A stretch of DNA of 64,000 bases. Origin: Eretmocerus hayati (lineage: Eukaryota; Arthropoda; Insecta; Hymenoptera; Aphelinidae). This document shows positions 49,826-62,170 of the stretch, one piece after another. Below the pieces are notes generated by a model. That model saw only the letters and a list, made by a program, of their open reading frames with translations. It did no database searches and had not been told where the DNA came from. Position 1 is the first letter of the stretch, and the number at the start of each line of letters is the position of its first letter. The stretch is taken from NCBI GenBank assembly GCA_029851415.1, contig CM056742.1:147565121-147629120 (forward strand). The letters are read 5' to 3'. The position numbers were made by a program, and so were the translations under genes.

Positions 49826-50908
49826 AACATAATGTCACAACAAGTTGTTAGAAACCAGCCATAAGGTGTCGGATAAGGAAAGTCGTAAGGATTTCGGATA
49901 AGGAGAACGACTATAAATTCCAGCCTCACAAAATTCAAATAACTGAAGACAAGATTAGGGTTCAGAGTATTGAACTAAAAACTTGCCAGAGTTTTTTCTA
50001 GGTTGATCAAAACTGAACATTTTTTTGAACATCAACATGAAATATAAACTCATCAGTCATCTTTATCATGAGAATTCTTATCAAAAGAATGTGAACATAT
50101 GGTGACGAGAACTAATTAAAACGACTAACTAACTTGGAACATTTTGGACCGTTCAATTTCATGGATCGGAAAAGCCTCTCAAGATCGTCAAACATCCCAC
50201 ACGGATATGCCAAGTGACTTGTGCGAGAATTTACATTTACGCATTGCCATCTGTGCGAGGAATTAATTTCACGCACAGTTTGTTAGTGCGTAGATGTGGA
50301 ATTGTGCGAGAAGTCTTTTCCGCATCACTTACTTCACACACTCTGCTGATAATGAAGAGAAGTTGGATTTTCGCACAACTTTGTGCACGAAATTGCAAAA
50401 AATATTTTTGGCACTCGACGCATGATATACTATTTTGAATCACACGAATTTTTTGCCCTTTACTACAATTTTGTCCATTGATTTAAATTGTATGTATCAT
50501 CTTCAGAATACTGATATCATTGATAATGTATAAAGCAAGCTGAGATATTTTTCAAGAAGTAAATACTTACAACCCTCTCTTGGTCCGTATGAATAGTTGG
50601 AGAACGTATTTTGAGTGGATTATTCATTGATATCTAAATCGAGTAAGGGACAAGGAGATAAAGCGCTTATTTTCGTACATTCATTTCATGTAATGAGCTT
50701 GAAAATGACGAGTCTTAGCTTCTCTCTCTCTCGATACAACTGATGTGAGTGATTATGACTCCACGTGAGCATCGCTCTCTCTAGCTCATTATCGCGTACG
50801 AGCGTGCGAGCTTACAGAAACAACTGATCTTTGCAGCCTATTTATTCTGGTTTGAAATGAAAATAAGGTTTCAAATCATCTTCGATCGACACAGTTGGTG
50901 GGGTCGCT

Positions 50909-50990
50909 GGGTGTCAGCTCCGCCGATCATCGAAGTTAAGCATCGTTGGGCGCGTTTAGTACTTGGATGGGTGACCGCCCATCTCGGTCT
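50909..50990 (+). repeat. 5S rRNA-derived sequence (SINE3-like head or pseudogene)
   Basis: The sequence from GTGTCAGCTCCGCCGATCAT through GAAGTTAAGCATCGTTGGGC to TACTTGGATGGGTGACCGCC follows the middle of animal 5S rRNA, including the Pol III internal control region (TTAAGC...GGGCGCG...TAGTACTTGGATGGG). The 5' and 3' ends of a real 5S gene are missing, so it is not a working rRNA gene. Confidence 0.7.
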
Positions 50991-51400
50991 AAACAACCTT
51001 GACGAGCTGACTTTTCTGATCGATTAGTTGACACTTACACCTCAGCAACGTGAGCGGGAGGCACGAAATGTCACAATTGCGATGTTCATGCTTACGAAAT
51101 GAGGCATGAGCACCGTAAGGGTAGCATGATAAATGTGCCGAACTCTCCGGAGCAGGTTTTCTCCCCTCGGGAGTTTTCCCTCGCTCCACGGGCATGATTC
51201 CCGGGCAAATGCGGAGAGAACTAGGTTAGGGTGAGTGGCTGGATCTCAAACTCGCCACGATAAAAACACAAAAACGTTAAACCCACGAGATCCGCCCCGG
51301 TTCTAATAGTCCATTGACTGAAGACGACCGTTGAACACATTATCTTCGAGAAACAAGAAAACGAATCCTCCCGGGAGTGTATTATCATTTCGACTGTCTG
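50991..51400 (+). repeat. Body downstream of the 5S-like head, possible retroposon
   Basis: GC-rich sequence with CTCCGGAGCAGG, CCCTCGGGAG and GATTCCCGGGCAAATGC directly follows the 5S-like head and is unlike its AT-rich surroundings. Together they would fit a SINE3-type retroposon. No tail repeat or target duplication could be fixed. Confidence 0.4.
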
Positions 51401-53100
51401 TGTGGGAAAAAATCCAGAGATTCTTAGTGAACGACACTTACCCGGACGTTATCAAAGCTACAACTTATACTGCAACCCAAGCCAAAGGTGCCGTCGCTCA
51501 AAGTTCATGATTGCATGATGATACGTATATTTTATTTTGCACCTTTCATGCAGTATCAAAATAATTTTGGTGAGTTATGATACCAGCAACATCAACGAGT
51601 AAAAAAATTAGTTCCTCACCTTAGCATGGAACCTGTAACACCCCTAAAGTCTGAGGGAACTCGAAACACACAAGTGAAGCCAGTTCATCCGAGACACCGG
51701 TTTACCAAAACCACGCTTATTTGCTTCAAGATGAAATTTGTGAGTACAGTTGTCGCGGGATTAGAAGCTGATACAGGATTTTTCAACTTCCTTGGTGGCT
51801 ATCAAAATATCAGAGAAATAGATCATAAAATTGATTGATCTCAACCCCTCCACGATTCCAAAACTCGATCTATTACGGTGGAAAACTCTCTTCAAGTCTA
51901 GGTACGCGGTGGAGTAAAAAAGGAACCTCGTCAGTCCAGTCTTCTCTCATACAAGAGTTCCCACTTTTTCTCTTGACTAAGTTTTTGTGAATATTCATTG
52001 CTCTACTTCCTATTATTCTCACCAAATCCCTACCGAGCTCCACCGCACAAATAATCTGAAAACTCAAAAGTCGAGAGGTTGTCTCAAATTTTAGGTAAAA
52101 CGTTCTATAGCCTTCATAACATAAGCTCTACGCGATTTAGGTATTTTTTTTTGTCCATCAACGTCATCTGAATTCGAACTTGGAAACCGCTAAATACAAA
52201 TTCGGGATTGGAGTGCCATATTGGACCTATACCAGCTGTGAGTGCGACAAGGATGCGAAACTTCGCGCCATTTCAACCTCCTTGTCGCACTGGCTTATCG
52301 CGCTTTCGCGCCAAATGTTTTGCTGCATGTGGCCGCTGCCACGGGCAGGGGAAAGACTTGATGGGGCGGTGAAAGTACCCTAAAAAAAATATCGCTATCG
52401 TAGAATAGTATCCTAATTCCCAGAGGGGACTCATTGAAAGCTCAACTATTAGCTGATTGAAAGTCGGAAAATTTTTGTGTAAATCAATGAATCGGGGGAG
52501 GTCAACCACAATTACAACGATTTCAGCAAGATGATAATCACGAGGGACCGTGGAGTGTGGACTTTTCGAAAAGTGAATTTATCGACACTGCCTGCATTTC
52601 ACGTAAAATGAACGAGAATCTTTTGCTAGGATCGATGAACCCGGGACAATTATACACTTTACCTACGTATGTACTCACCATTATGACGATATGACGAGAT
52701 ATGATCAGCTATGCCGGCTGAAGTAGTGAAGTCTGGAAGAGACACCTTCACACTATGAGGTGCATCAGCACAGGCTGCGATCTTATTAAAACATCTCGAA
52801 CATGCGACGAGCCCATCAATCCATAGTTGCAGTTATCACTTGTTCCAACACAACGTAAAATAGTGAATGAACACAGTAAAAAGACACAGAAACACTTGGA
52901 ATTTTAAACACTTGTTTCACAGCTTCCTGCTTCACACTGATTTTGCGAGGTTACCTACCGAATCAGTCAGATCAAACAAACCAAGTATTTTGAGAAAAAT
53001 CAAAAAGAATAAACCTGAACACGACCGCACCGCATCATATATCAATACATTTTTATGCCACTTCGGAACTGTCACCATCTTCGACTTTCTTCGACTGAAA
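51401..53100. other. Intergenic, nothing recognised
   Basis: I found no exon chain, RNA gene or bounded repeat. Short open frames on both strands show no domain. Confidence 0.45.
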
Positions 53101-53129
53101 TTTTCACTCGTAAGTAGTGAGCAAATTTG

Positions 53130-53571
53130 TACGTAACGGCGGCGCGGCGTTCGACGTCCGTTGCACGAACGGTTGCGAAGGGTTCGTTTTGGTTCGTTTC
53201 GTCCGGGTTGATGAGTGCGCTGGCCGTGACCAACGAATATATAGACGAATTCGTTGCCGTGACGTTCCATGGAACGGTTCTCTTCTCAGATTGACTCAGT
53301 TCTCCAGTGCGCACGCGCACATCGAATCTATACGACTCATCGCACTCCCTATATAGTTCGAACGTTTTTCTCCCGCGCTCAACAATAATAAAAGCGTTTA
53401 CAAGAAGTAAAAAAGGTAATCTTGTAATCGGAGCACTATCACCGATTCATCTTACATCTATAGAACTAGTGGACAAATGAAATTGTAAGATTGCAGATTC
53501 GATCCATAACTCAGCATTGGTGCAACTTTCGCTGCACGAGAACGTCTTTGGAGGTCGTGCGTATTGTTCTG
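53130..53571 (+). promoter_or_regulatory. Probable promoter and non-coding first exon of cyclin K
   Basis: A GC-rich island (53135-53330) contains AATATATAGAC (about 53237). It is followed by an exon-like stretch ending TGTTCTG|gtaagtatg (donor at 53572). The next coding start on this strand is cyclin K at 54397, and acceptor candidates lie at about 53751 and 54344. The transcription start is not resolved. Confidence 0.4.
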
Positions 53572-54396
53572 GTAAGTATGTAATATCATACATAGACCTA
53601 TCTTTATTGGTAATATTCGAGACTAAATACGGCATTCTCCCTTCAGTTGAATTTTATTCACATTGTCCATCATCTGCAGTCATGAAAACATTTGAAAAGC
53701 GGTCATTATTGTGATTAGTTTTGTTTTGTTTTGTTTCTCCGCGAACTTATAGGTTGTTGGAGATACACAACCTGCTAAACCATACTTCTATGTAAACAAA
53801 CAACTCCGCTCATCCAGCCCATGGTTTTGGAACGTCATTACATCGTTATGCGATCGTGACATATTTCCTGTATGATCGTCATGACTCGTGTAAACGTGCG
53901 ATCACGATTTTATTTGATGAAAAAATCAATCGTTAATTATTCAGAAAGGATAAAATTCTTTGACAGTCCCATTGCATCAGTACGACAGAAACCTGTTGAA
54001 TGTCCATTTCAATACTGTAATTATCATATTCCAATAAGACCCTGCCTAGTCAGACATGCAAACTCAATTTGAAGATCATGGCAGTACTTTCATTATGATG
54101 AAGTAACAATCAGTCTGTAGAGTAACTGTTGATAAAAGCAATGAAATGAGCTATTTGGCTATCTGGGCATTATAGGGTTTCAAATAACTTGTCAGATCAG
54201 AATTCGTTTTTGGAATCCAGTTTCCATACATCGCAAGCACTTTCCTATCTTGGACCCCTATAAGTAGTGTAGTAAAAAGTTACTCTGAAGCAAAAAATTA
54301 TGATTGTCTCAAGGAAAAAGGATTGAACAGAATGATGTTGTTTAGGCGATTCACAAATTATTTGCAAACACAATAGAACCTGTAGAATTGACCAAC

Positions 54397-57300
54397 ATGA
54401 CATGTTGGTATTATGATAGAAGAGCTCTGTTGAAAACCCCATCTATTCAAGATGGTATCAGCTATGCTACCGAATGTAGGTACCGAAGAGAGGGTGCCAG
54501 ACTCATAATGAATATTGGTCTGAAAATGGATCTTGGTCATAGAACAGCTGCAACTGGAGTTGTGTTCTTTCATCGTTTCTATATGTTTCATTCGTTCAAG
54601 ACATTTCATCGTTATGTGAGTCTTTTTGTTTCACATTCACTTGATGTGTATTCCGTACTTTGTTTGAGACCACTTTGTATTTTACCCAAACTATTACAGG
54701 TAACAGCTTGCAGTTGTCTATTTTTAGCTGGAAAGGTGGAGGAGACACCAAAAAAGTGCAAGGATATCATTAAAATTGCCGAAGAGTTGCTAGATAGTAA
54801 GACCTTTCAAAATTTTGGTGAAGATCCTAAGGTACAAGTTATGACAATGGAAAAAATTTTACTGCAGACTGTCAAGTTTGATTTCAGAGTTCGACACCCA
54901 TATCCATACATTATTCGATATGCCAAGAGACTCAAAGGTAGGCCAACTTAGTCAGAGATTCCAATTTGTAGCTCTCACGTTTTTTGCGAGTATCCCTTAC
55001 TAATATCAAACTGTCATCTTATCACATGATATATCTTCTCAAGGCAATCGACGCAGACTCAACAGAATGGTACAAATGGCATGGAATTTTGCTAATGATA
55101 GGTAAATTGATCCTAAATCTTCATTTCATCTTGTTGGTCATGTTTTTTTTCATTTATTCATTTCAATCAAAGGTCCCTCAGACCCTTATACACAACCATT
55201 ATATAATTTGTAAATGGCAAATACCTGAATATATAGGTAACTGAATCAATACTTATACTACTGAAAATATGTGTTTGCAGATATCTATTTGAAAACAATA
55301 TGCATTAAGCAATAATAATATTTCATAATGTCAACCGAAAAGATAACAATTTCATTCACTGGTAATTGATCATTTTATTGATAGGAAAAATGAGTATATT
55401 CTTCTTTTTATTCAAGTTTGTGTACAACTATTTCTATCCAATGGGAAGCCGAAGTTATTGCAATTGCTGTTATGTATTTAGCTGGAAAATTGACCAAATT
55501 TATAGTTGAAGGATGGAATGGACAGAAACCAAACCAAACCAAATGGTGGGATGTGTTTGTAGAAGACTTGAAAATTGATGCCCTAGAAGGTACTTACCTT
55601 AACAAAACATTCCATGTGTGATTTACAGAAAAGCAGGATGTTTAATGGAAGTTCTTCAACATTTCTGAATACCATGATCTCACCATGAAAAAATACACAA
55701 ATTTCTTTAGTTGAATTTCCACAAAGAATAAACGCTAATTAATTCATTCTCTTTTTTGGGCTTTGGGAATTTTCTATCATAGTCTATTTCTTATATTTCA
55801 GATATTGGTCATCAAGTTTTAGATCTCTATACAACATCAACCAGTAAACGTCGAAGGTCAAACTCTAAATCAGTGAAAAAATCTGCCGAAATAAAACAAC
55901 CAGTCAATCAGAAAGTCGACTCTCCTACTACATCTTTCCAGCAAACTCGAGACGTTTCAAGTGCAACATCGAAGATACAAAAACAGATTGCAGCGTCTCG
56001 TATTCATGGTGAATTATACTCTGTATTTCTTTCAACAAAGTTTTTCAACACAATCAATACTCTTTCAGACTGTTTCTCATATTTTTCTTTCAGGTACTGT
56101 CTCAAACACTTTGTAAGACAGTACCTTGGAAAAACTCCCCTGAGATCATGCATTGAGGAGTATGTCGATGGTTTCCGTGGTTGATGTTCGAAACATTTCA
56201 AATCTTGAACTTCTCCAATTCCAGAGGCAGAATTTCCGACGGTTACCTCAGATACACGTATAAGAGATCCAAGAAATCAGAAACAGGTATCGAATCCTAA
56301 TAATGACAGCTCGCAGATTTCTATCAATGCCAATGGCCTGGTGAAATCTCGATCGCTGTTGAATGTGGCTTCTGACATACCTCGAAATCCAGAGGTCGTA
56401 AAATCATCTACGCAACCTACTCCATGTTTACAAGATTCTCTTCCATGTTGCAACAATTCTTCTGCATCGTGCGACCAATCAGTGGGAAGTCAATGTTCAG
56501 GTGATTTTTTGAAAGCTCACTATTGCGCGGAACAGTTATGTTTTTGTATTTTACTTTACTCACCAACTGAATATGGCCGTGTATCTCTGAATTCGTGATC
56601 ATATCTGCATTCTTTTGAATTCCAAGAATCTCGAAACATACTCATTCCTATAAAACTTCTGAAATGCAAAGTTTCCAGAGTTAGACGATAGGGAGATGAT
56701 TTTCCTCGTGTTTTACACTGAAATACAGTATTGATTCGTTCATGACTTGATGAAATAGTTTGATAGTAAATGACGTCCATTATTCCAGAACTCTATTACA
56801 TCGGAGATAGATTTGCAGTCATCCTAGTTTTCTTCGACAATGAAAATCAATTTATCTCTCGTTCGACATGAATAATCTTGAGATGACTTTAGATTTATCG
56901 ATCGTTAGTATTCTTTGGATAGCAACCTAAGAAAACTTCTGTTTAAATACTTTAGATAACTGTTGCGAAGGATGTGTCCTTGGTGATGTCACGTGCAGCT
57001 ACGTCAGTACGAAGTATAGTGAAGGGTTCGATCCATCATCTTGCTATGAGTGTTCATTGTTGAATGATGAATGCTTGAATCAAACCTCAGACTGCAGAGG
57101 GAAGGTAAATAATAATAATGAAAATCTTGGCTGCCCCGATTCGTGCAAAAGTTCCCCATTATTTAATTGCAAGAAAGTTGATAATTGCTGCAATGCATCG
57201 AGCCTTCCTCTACCTGTCATTACTTCTGAGTCCGACAGAAGTGACAAAAATTGTTCATCGGCCAAAATCGACGATGGATCAGCCAATCCAGATCAACAGC

Positions 57301-57962
57301 TTACATCAATTAAAAAGCCTGAAAATTCTGATTCTAATTCCCCTATTAAAGCGCGTTTTTCTCGGAGAAGAAAGAGGCGATGGGATGAAAAACGTCCTGA
57401 TGATTCACATAGGAACAACAGTAATCATTTACAACCCAAAAGACGGAAAGGATCGTTTTCTGAGGGAAGCAATCTTAGGAATAATAATGGAAGGAAAGCC
57501 CATGAGAATGATAGATCCCGTGACCCTCGACTCCGTGATCCGCAGAATCGTAATAGATTTGAAAATTCGTCCATGGGACACAGAAATATTGATCCTCTGC
57601 ATTTTAACTCAGAACACGCAATGAAGTTTGAAGAAGATATGCGTAAGTGCAACAGTGGGAGAAACTGGAGGAATGGACCCATCAGAGAGGATCCTCGATT
57701 CGGACACTCTCTCTACCATAGGTACCCAAATGTTGACTTTCATCGCGACATTTTTCGTAAACCATGGGTACTCCATCCAAACAATTGGGATAATAATTTT
57801 CAAGGATTTAACAATCCTCCCGAGCATTATCGAAACCATCCCATGTGGAACAACCCTAGAGAACAAAACTTTCTCCGGCGTCAACATCTAAGAGATTACG
57901 ACAATTATTTTCGTAGAAATGGGCAAAGAAACAGAGAAGATTTGATTCTTTTGAACATATGA
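54397..57962 (+). CDS. CycK: Cyclin K
   Basis: Exons 54397-54615, 54700-54937, 55044-55101, 55417-55589, 55802-56008, 56225-56500 and 56956-57962 keep phase and give 725 aa. The first cyclin box has [34 protein letters not shown] and [16 protein letters not shown]; the second has [17 protein letters not shown] and [12 protein letters not shown], ending [10 protein letters not shown]. This is diagnostic for cyclin K, the nuclear partner of CDK12/CDK13 that phosphorylates the RNA polymerase II tail. Beyond the boxes, residues about 365-468 hold 18 cysteines (for example LPCC, NCCEGC, CYEC, DNCC), and the end is basic and Arg/Asn-rich ([25 protein letters not shown]). Vertebrate cyclin K has a Pro-rich tail instead. 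The start ATG matches the family's N-terminus closely. Confidence 0.93.
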
Positions 57963-59965
57963 TAATGGGGATTTTTGTACACGTTATACTGGCATGTTAT
58001 GGAGAGCTCTTTTTGACCTTGAGAAGTATATTTGATATACCTTTTTGTTGAATCGACATGATATAAAACGGCATTACCTGTGTAAAATGTTGAATTGGAC
58101 AACAATGAATCGTTAAACTGACCGAATTCGAGCAAGATTGGATGTTGTGACATAGCTAGCTTAGATGGAAGTGTAATATTTTTCAAGTCTATTGAATATA
58201 TATGGTAAATTTTTTTCTCAAATTTCGTTAATTATTTGAAAAATTACCCAGTTTGACTCCGATAATGTTTGTCCAACACGAGAGCAGCAATACACAATTG
58301 AGGGGGTGAGTGGAAAAAGGGCGTAAGTGCAAAACGGTCATTTCGAGAGAATCAGTTGAAACTCAATGGAAACCGCCTGAGGTGTATACTTGGACGAGTT
58401 GACCTTACTGAATAATTGCGAAGAAGATAGAATTCTCGATATAACTCGATCCGAGCTGGAGGATGAAATTTGAATTTGAGCTTTATTTGGCAACTTTGAA
58501 AAATGCAGTCGCGCCTTTCTTCCATCCACTCCCTCAATTGCAATCAAAAGATTTAGTGCATCTCAACATTTTTTCAATTCTATTGTCCAATATCTCGGAG
58601 TAGATATGCCCAGGAGATATGACCAAAAAAGAATGTACTCGGATGCGTTTCAAAAACACTCACATTGGATTCTTTATCCATTTTTGCCTAAAAAAGCCAG
58701 AATATTTCCTACGCAGGTTTTGAAGCGCGCAACAAATTTTGGTAAGAGATGAAGCATCGTGAGCAAGTTTTTCGATCTCGAAAAATCTATTAAAAGTTTG
58801 AACATTCTCTCATGGAGGTCATCATAAAATAGAAGCCCGAAGAAGTTCGTGATTCCTCCCTTGAGACCCTGCGAGTTCTCCTATTGCGCTTTATACTCTC
58901 CTTTAATGTCGCAAAGCGTTAAGTATATTCCAAAATTTGTCGTCTTTTTCTGTAGAAATAATAATGAAAATATTTTGAAAATCTTTATTCACCTCTAAAA
59001 TGAGCTCAGGGAATGTCAATTGATGACGTTTTCGAATTATGAAGAAATGGAAACAAGAGAATCAATTCTACAGGGTTTCTCAATTTTTGATTAATAGTAT
59101 ATCATAGTCGACAGACTTTCGCAATGCAAATGCACCTTAAAGATACCTGACGTAAGAAATGTGGTTTCTAATTAAATCCCAATTCTATGATTTCTCATTT
59201 TGGAGGGAAGGGTAATAATGTTCAGGAAGATTGACCACTCTCGATATCTATTTTGTCAATTCTGGTATTCATTGATGATATTTATTTGTCAATTCTACAG
59301 CGATCACATCCATATAATGCTTTTTCGTTACATTGATTCTAAATTAAAATCAAATAATATTCCAATCATTTTATAATATTTGTGAAGCTATGCGGGTTTT
59401 GAGCAAGATTTAGAGACCGTTGAGATCCGTGAATATTTGTAAAAAACTTGACTTGATGTCTCACTTAGCAAAGACTGATGCACGTAATTTTTTATGAAAT
59501 CAAAAAAGAGGTATGAACTTCAATCTCGTCACTCACGCTACATAATTATAATAAGATTAATCAATGAATAAAAAAATCTCATAATCTAAATTTTAATCTA
59601 AATGCAATAACCGTGATATTATATATAACTCACTGTTTTATATGTATATTTTTGGTATCATTTGGATATCTCACTTTTATAAAAACAACTTTATGTTTGA
59701 AACTCTTTGAGGAACAAAATGAGCCATTTTTCAACTACATGGCGAGGAAATACCTAAAATAACGATTTGATGTAAGAGGAGGCTGCGTCTAAAACCCTAA
59801 GTAGGTCGAACCCCAAATTTTTCACGCTCACATCTTACTTTATGAGGATCGGTTCAAGTAATCATTCACCTAGCTCTCTCAAGATGAATTACAAGAAATG
59901 AGTGATGACGAAATGAAATCCTGTTAGATTCAATCATTGATATAAGTTTCAGAATTTATCGAGGT
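57963..59965. other. Convergent intergenic region
   Basis: This is the 3' side of both cyclin K (+) and the minus-strand nuclear-protein gene. I see nothing bounded in it. The minus frame at 58338-58547 lacks motifs. Confidence 0.5.
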
Positions 59966-62170
59966 TTAACTATTCTCCTTAACTTCGGTGACCGTATCAG
60001 GGTGTTTGTTTGATCCTTTTCTACTCACTCTGCCTGGCTTTCTCTTCACAGGGTATTTTAGTATCCGATTATGACTGATTGTTGAACAGAACTTGCAGAC
60101 ATTGTCTCCTGTTCTAACTACGATAGGGCAGAGCTTGTGTCTCCACCGGTTTACCGCATAATCTTCCATTGCGCACTGTACAGGAATGCACTCGGCAATG
60201 TTCGGGCCACCTTGGCAAATTTTAGCATCGTCAACGCAGCGCAGGATCATCTCCATTTCAGCTAAATTGCGTGGTCTGCTAGCCTCCACAGGAGAGAATT
60301 TGTTGTTAACGTATATCTTTATTCCATCCCGTGGGTGGAGTATCACCTAGATAAAAAAAATTTAGTATGAGACTAGTGGAAGTTCTTAACTCAATGATGA
60401 AGAAATGTTGTACATTCGAACTTTTAATCCGGATTAAAAAGTTCATTCAAATTCATCTCTGTTGTAAAAGACAAACCTGCGATCAAAGTAAGAAATCATA
60501 AAATTGAATAGACCTATATGTAGCATGTATATACGTAAATCACGGATTTATTCATGTGAAATTCGAACGAGATTGTTCTCCGAGCTTTTTCGAATTTATT
60601 AATTTGAGAATAGTTCTTTTTAGAGACGAGTCCAGAGACGTGCTGAAACGATTGCTCAAATAGTAAAATTATACCATAAGGGTACGTGTTCAGAACTAAT
60701 CAAATAATCACAAAGAGACTCTCAAACTCGCGACAAGATTAAACCTTCTCTGTTTCATGAAACAGTGAGCTAGTGGTATGCGAAGTGGCATGCTTCGCCG
60801 AATAAATCCAGCTGTCTTCTTTTGATTGAAACTGAAAACTCTATGACAGGGGTCTTTAGTTTTTCTGTTTTGGTGTTGACGAAATTTCGAAATAGGGTTT
60901 ATCATCGATTAGATTGAAATCAAATCCATTTGTTTCATATGTATAAATGGTGACTTACCTGTTTCTCGTATAAAGGTGGTATCGTAACGTCAGATTTGAA
61001 CCATCTTGCTTTCGAGAAAATGATTATGTTTTCATCATCTATATTTTTATGATATCCCCACATTGAATTCGGCAGTTTTATTTTATGACTGTTTTTGTAA
61101 ATTAGATCAAACTCCATGCTAAGCTTCTGACTCTCCGATTCAGGCAGTAGTTCGCAGTTTGTTTGCTTTCGTCTTTTCCGTCGTTTGGCTGTATCGTTAT
61201 TATTATTTTCACTGAGAATCATCATTTCTTCTTGTGAAATGGTTACTGTAATACGTTTTTTTCCCTCAAAATTCACAACAGAGAGTATTTTTGGTCTATT
61301 TGATGTATTTCTGGATTGAATTCCCTCATCAGTCGCTACACCTATAATTATTATCAAATAATAATGGAAAAATTGTTATGGGGATAGTCTGTGAAATTTA
61401 ATTCATATGCGTTATGAGAAAAACTTTGAGAAATATCTCACCTGTGAGAGTGTTGTTTGTGCCCATGTCATTAATTTGTACATTTTCTTCAACATCCATA
61501 AAACATTCATCGCCAGATTCATTTACTTGAGTTTGAACAATAATAGGTATCACTGATTGTTCTGTATTAGTAACTCCCACACTAGTCGTCAGTCCATTTC
61601 GATAATTTCTACTATGGTTATCATGACTACTACGAAATGTACTTCCACTTCCATTGACAAGAAAGTCTAAAGGTATACAAATACATAGTCAAATCACGTC
61701 AATCAGTACTAGAAGACAATATTCAGAACAACCATGCATCCAAAGTAAACTATTTACCCGTCGTACTGAAATTTTCAGGACTGTTCTCGAGATTTTGAGA
61801 ATTTTCTACGATAGTTGGAGCGAGGGCAGGTTGTTGATGAGGCACTAAGCTGAGTTGCACTGCACTCATGTCATTGGGATCAAAAGTGACCACCATATTA
61901 TTGCAATCTATATCAAAACTTTCTTCCCCGGTTAACATGAGGTTACCTTGAAATATCGAGCAAATTCAGTAATAAGTTTTCAATCACTGACATTGTATCA
62001 AAAAAGGAGTGCAAAAAGTGTATATTACCTGCCTCATTCGTATCTCCTGGTTGATCACGTTTACGAGATTTTATTTTTTTCCTCCTTTTGTCCACGGGAT
62101 TTTGAATATCTCTATGAAAAATTGATGGTATCGCCTGTTTGCAGAGATGAGTCGTCTCCAAAGGTCTCTA
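59966..62170 (-). CDS. Probable THAP-type nuclear protein, C-terminal exons
   Basis: Minus-strand exons 62170-62029, 61946-61758, 61666-61442, 61341-60959 and 60346-59966 (stop TAA) keep phase and give about 440 aa. The first visible exon starts within a frame (a stop lies just upstream of its acceptor) and reads KQAIPSIFHRD, resembling the AVPxIF motif that closes THAP zinc fingers. It continues into a basic stretch (KRRKKIKSRKR), a likely nuclear signal. A second basic run is KRRKRRKQ. The last two exons form a compact region with WFKSDVTIPPLYEKQ, GIKIYVNNK, AKICQGG and a Cys-rich part (CIPVQC, RHKLCP, NVCKFC), like the C-terminal region of some arthropod THAP/transposase-related proteins. 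The THAP finger itself would lie upstream of 62170; I did not find it before 64000. DNA binding is inferred only. Confidence 0.5.

Larger units (their letters stand above)
46805..50400. mobile_element. Nested inverted-repeat structure, probable fold-back element
   Basis: Three layers are mirrored around a centre near 48650. The outermost layer (46815-47030 and 50205-50390) carries many copies of TTCTCGCAC/GTGCGAGAA and GTGCGTGAA words in both orientations. The middle layer (about 47253-47345 and 49848-49928) is an inverted match with moderate divergence (shared GGCTGGAATTTATAGTCGTT). The inner layer (47481-48271 and 49035-49825) is nearly identical. No transposase was found. It could be one large non-autonomous element or an inverted duplication with later homogenised inner arms. 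Confidence 0.65.

Noticed and set aside
53072..53356. Overlapping frames on both strands of 79-112 aa
   Set aside because: GC-rich promoter-like DNA gives long open frames on several strands at once; none has a domain.
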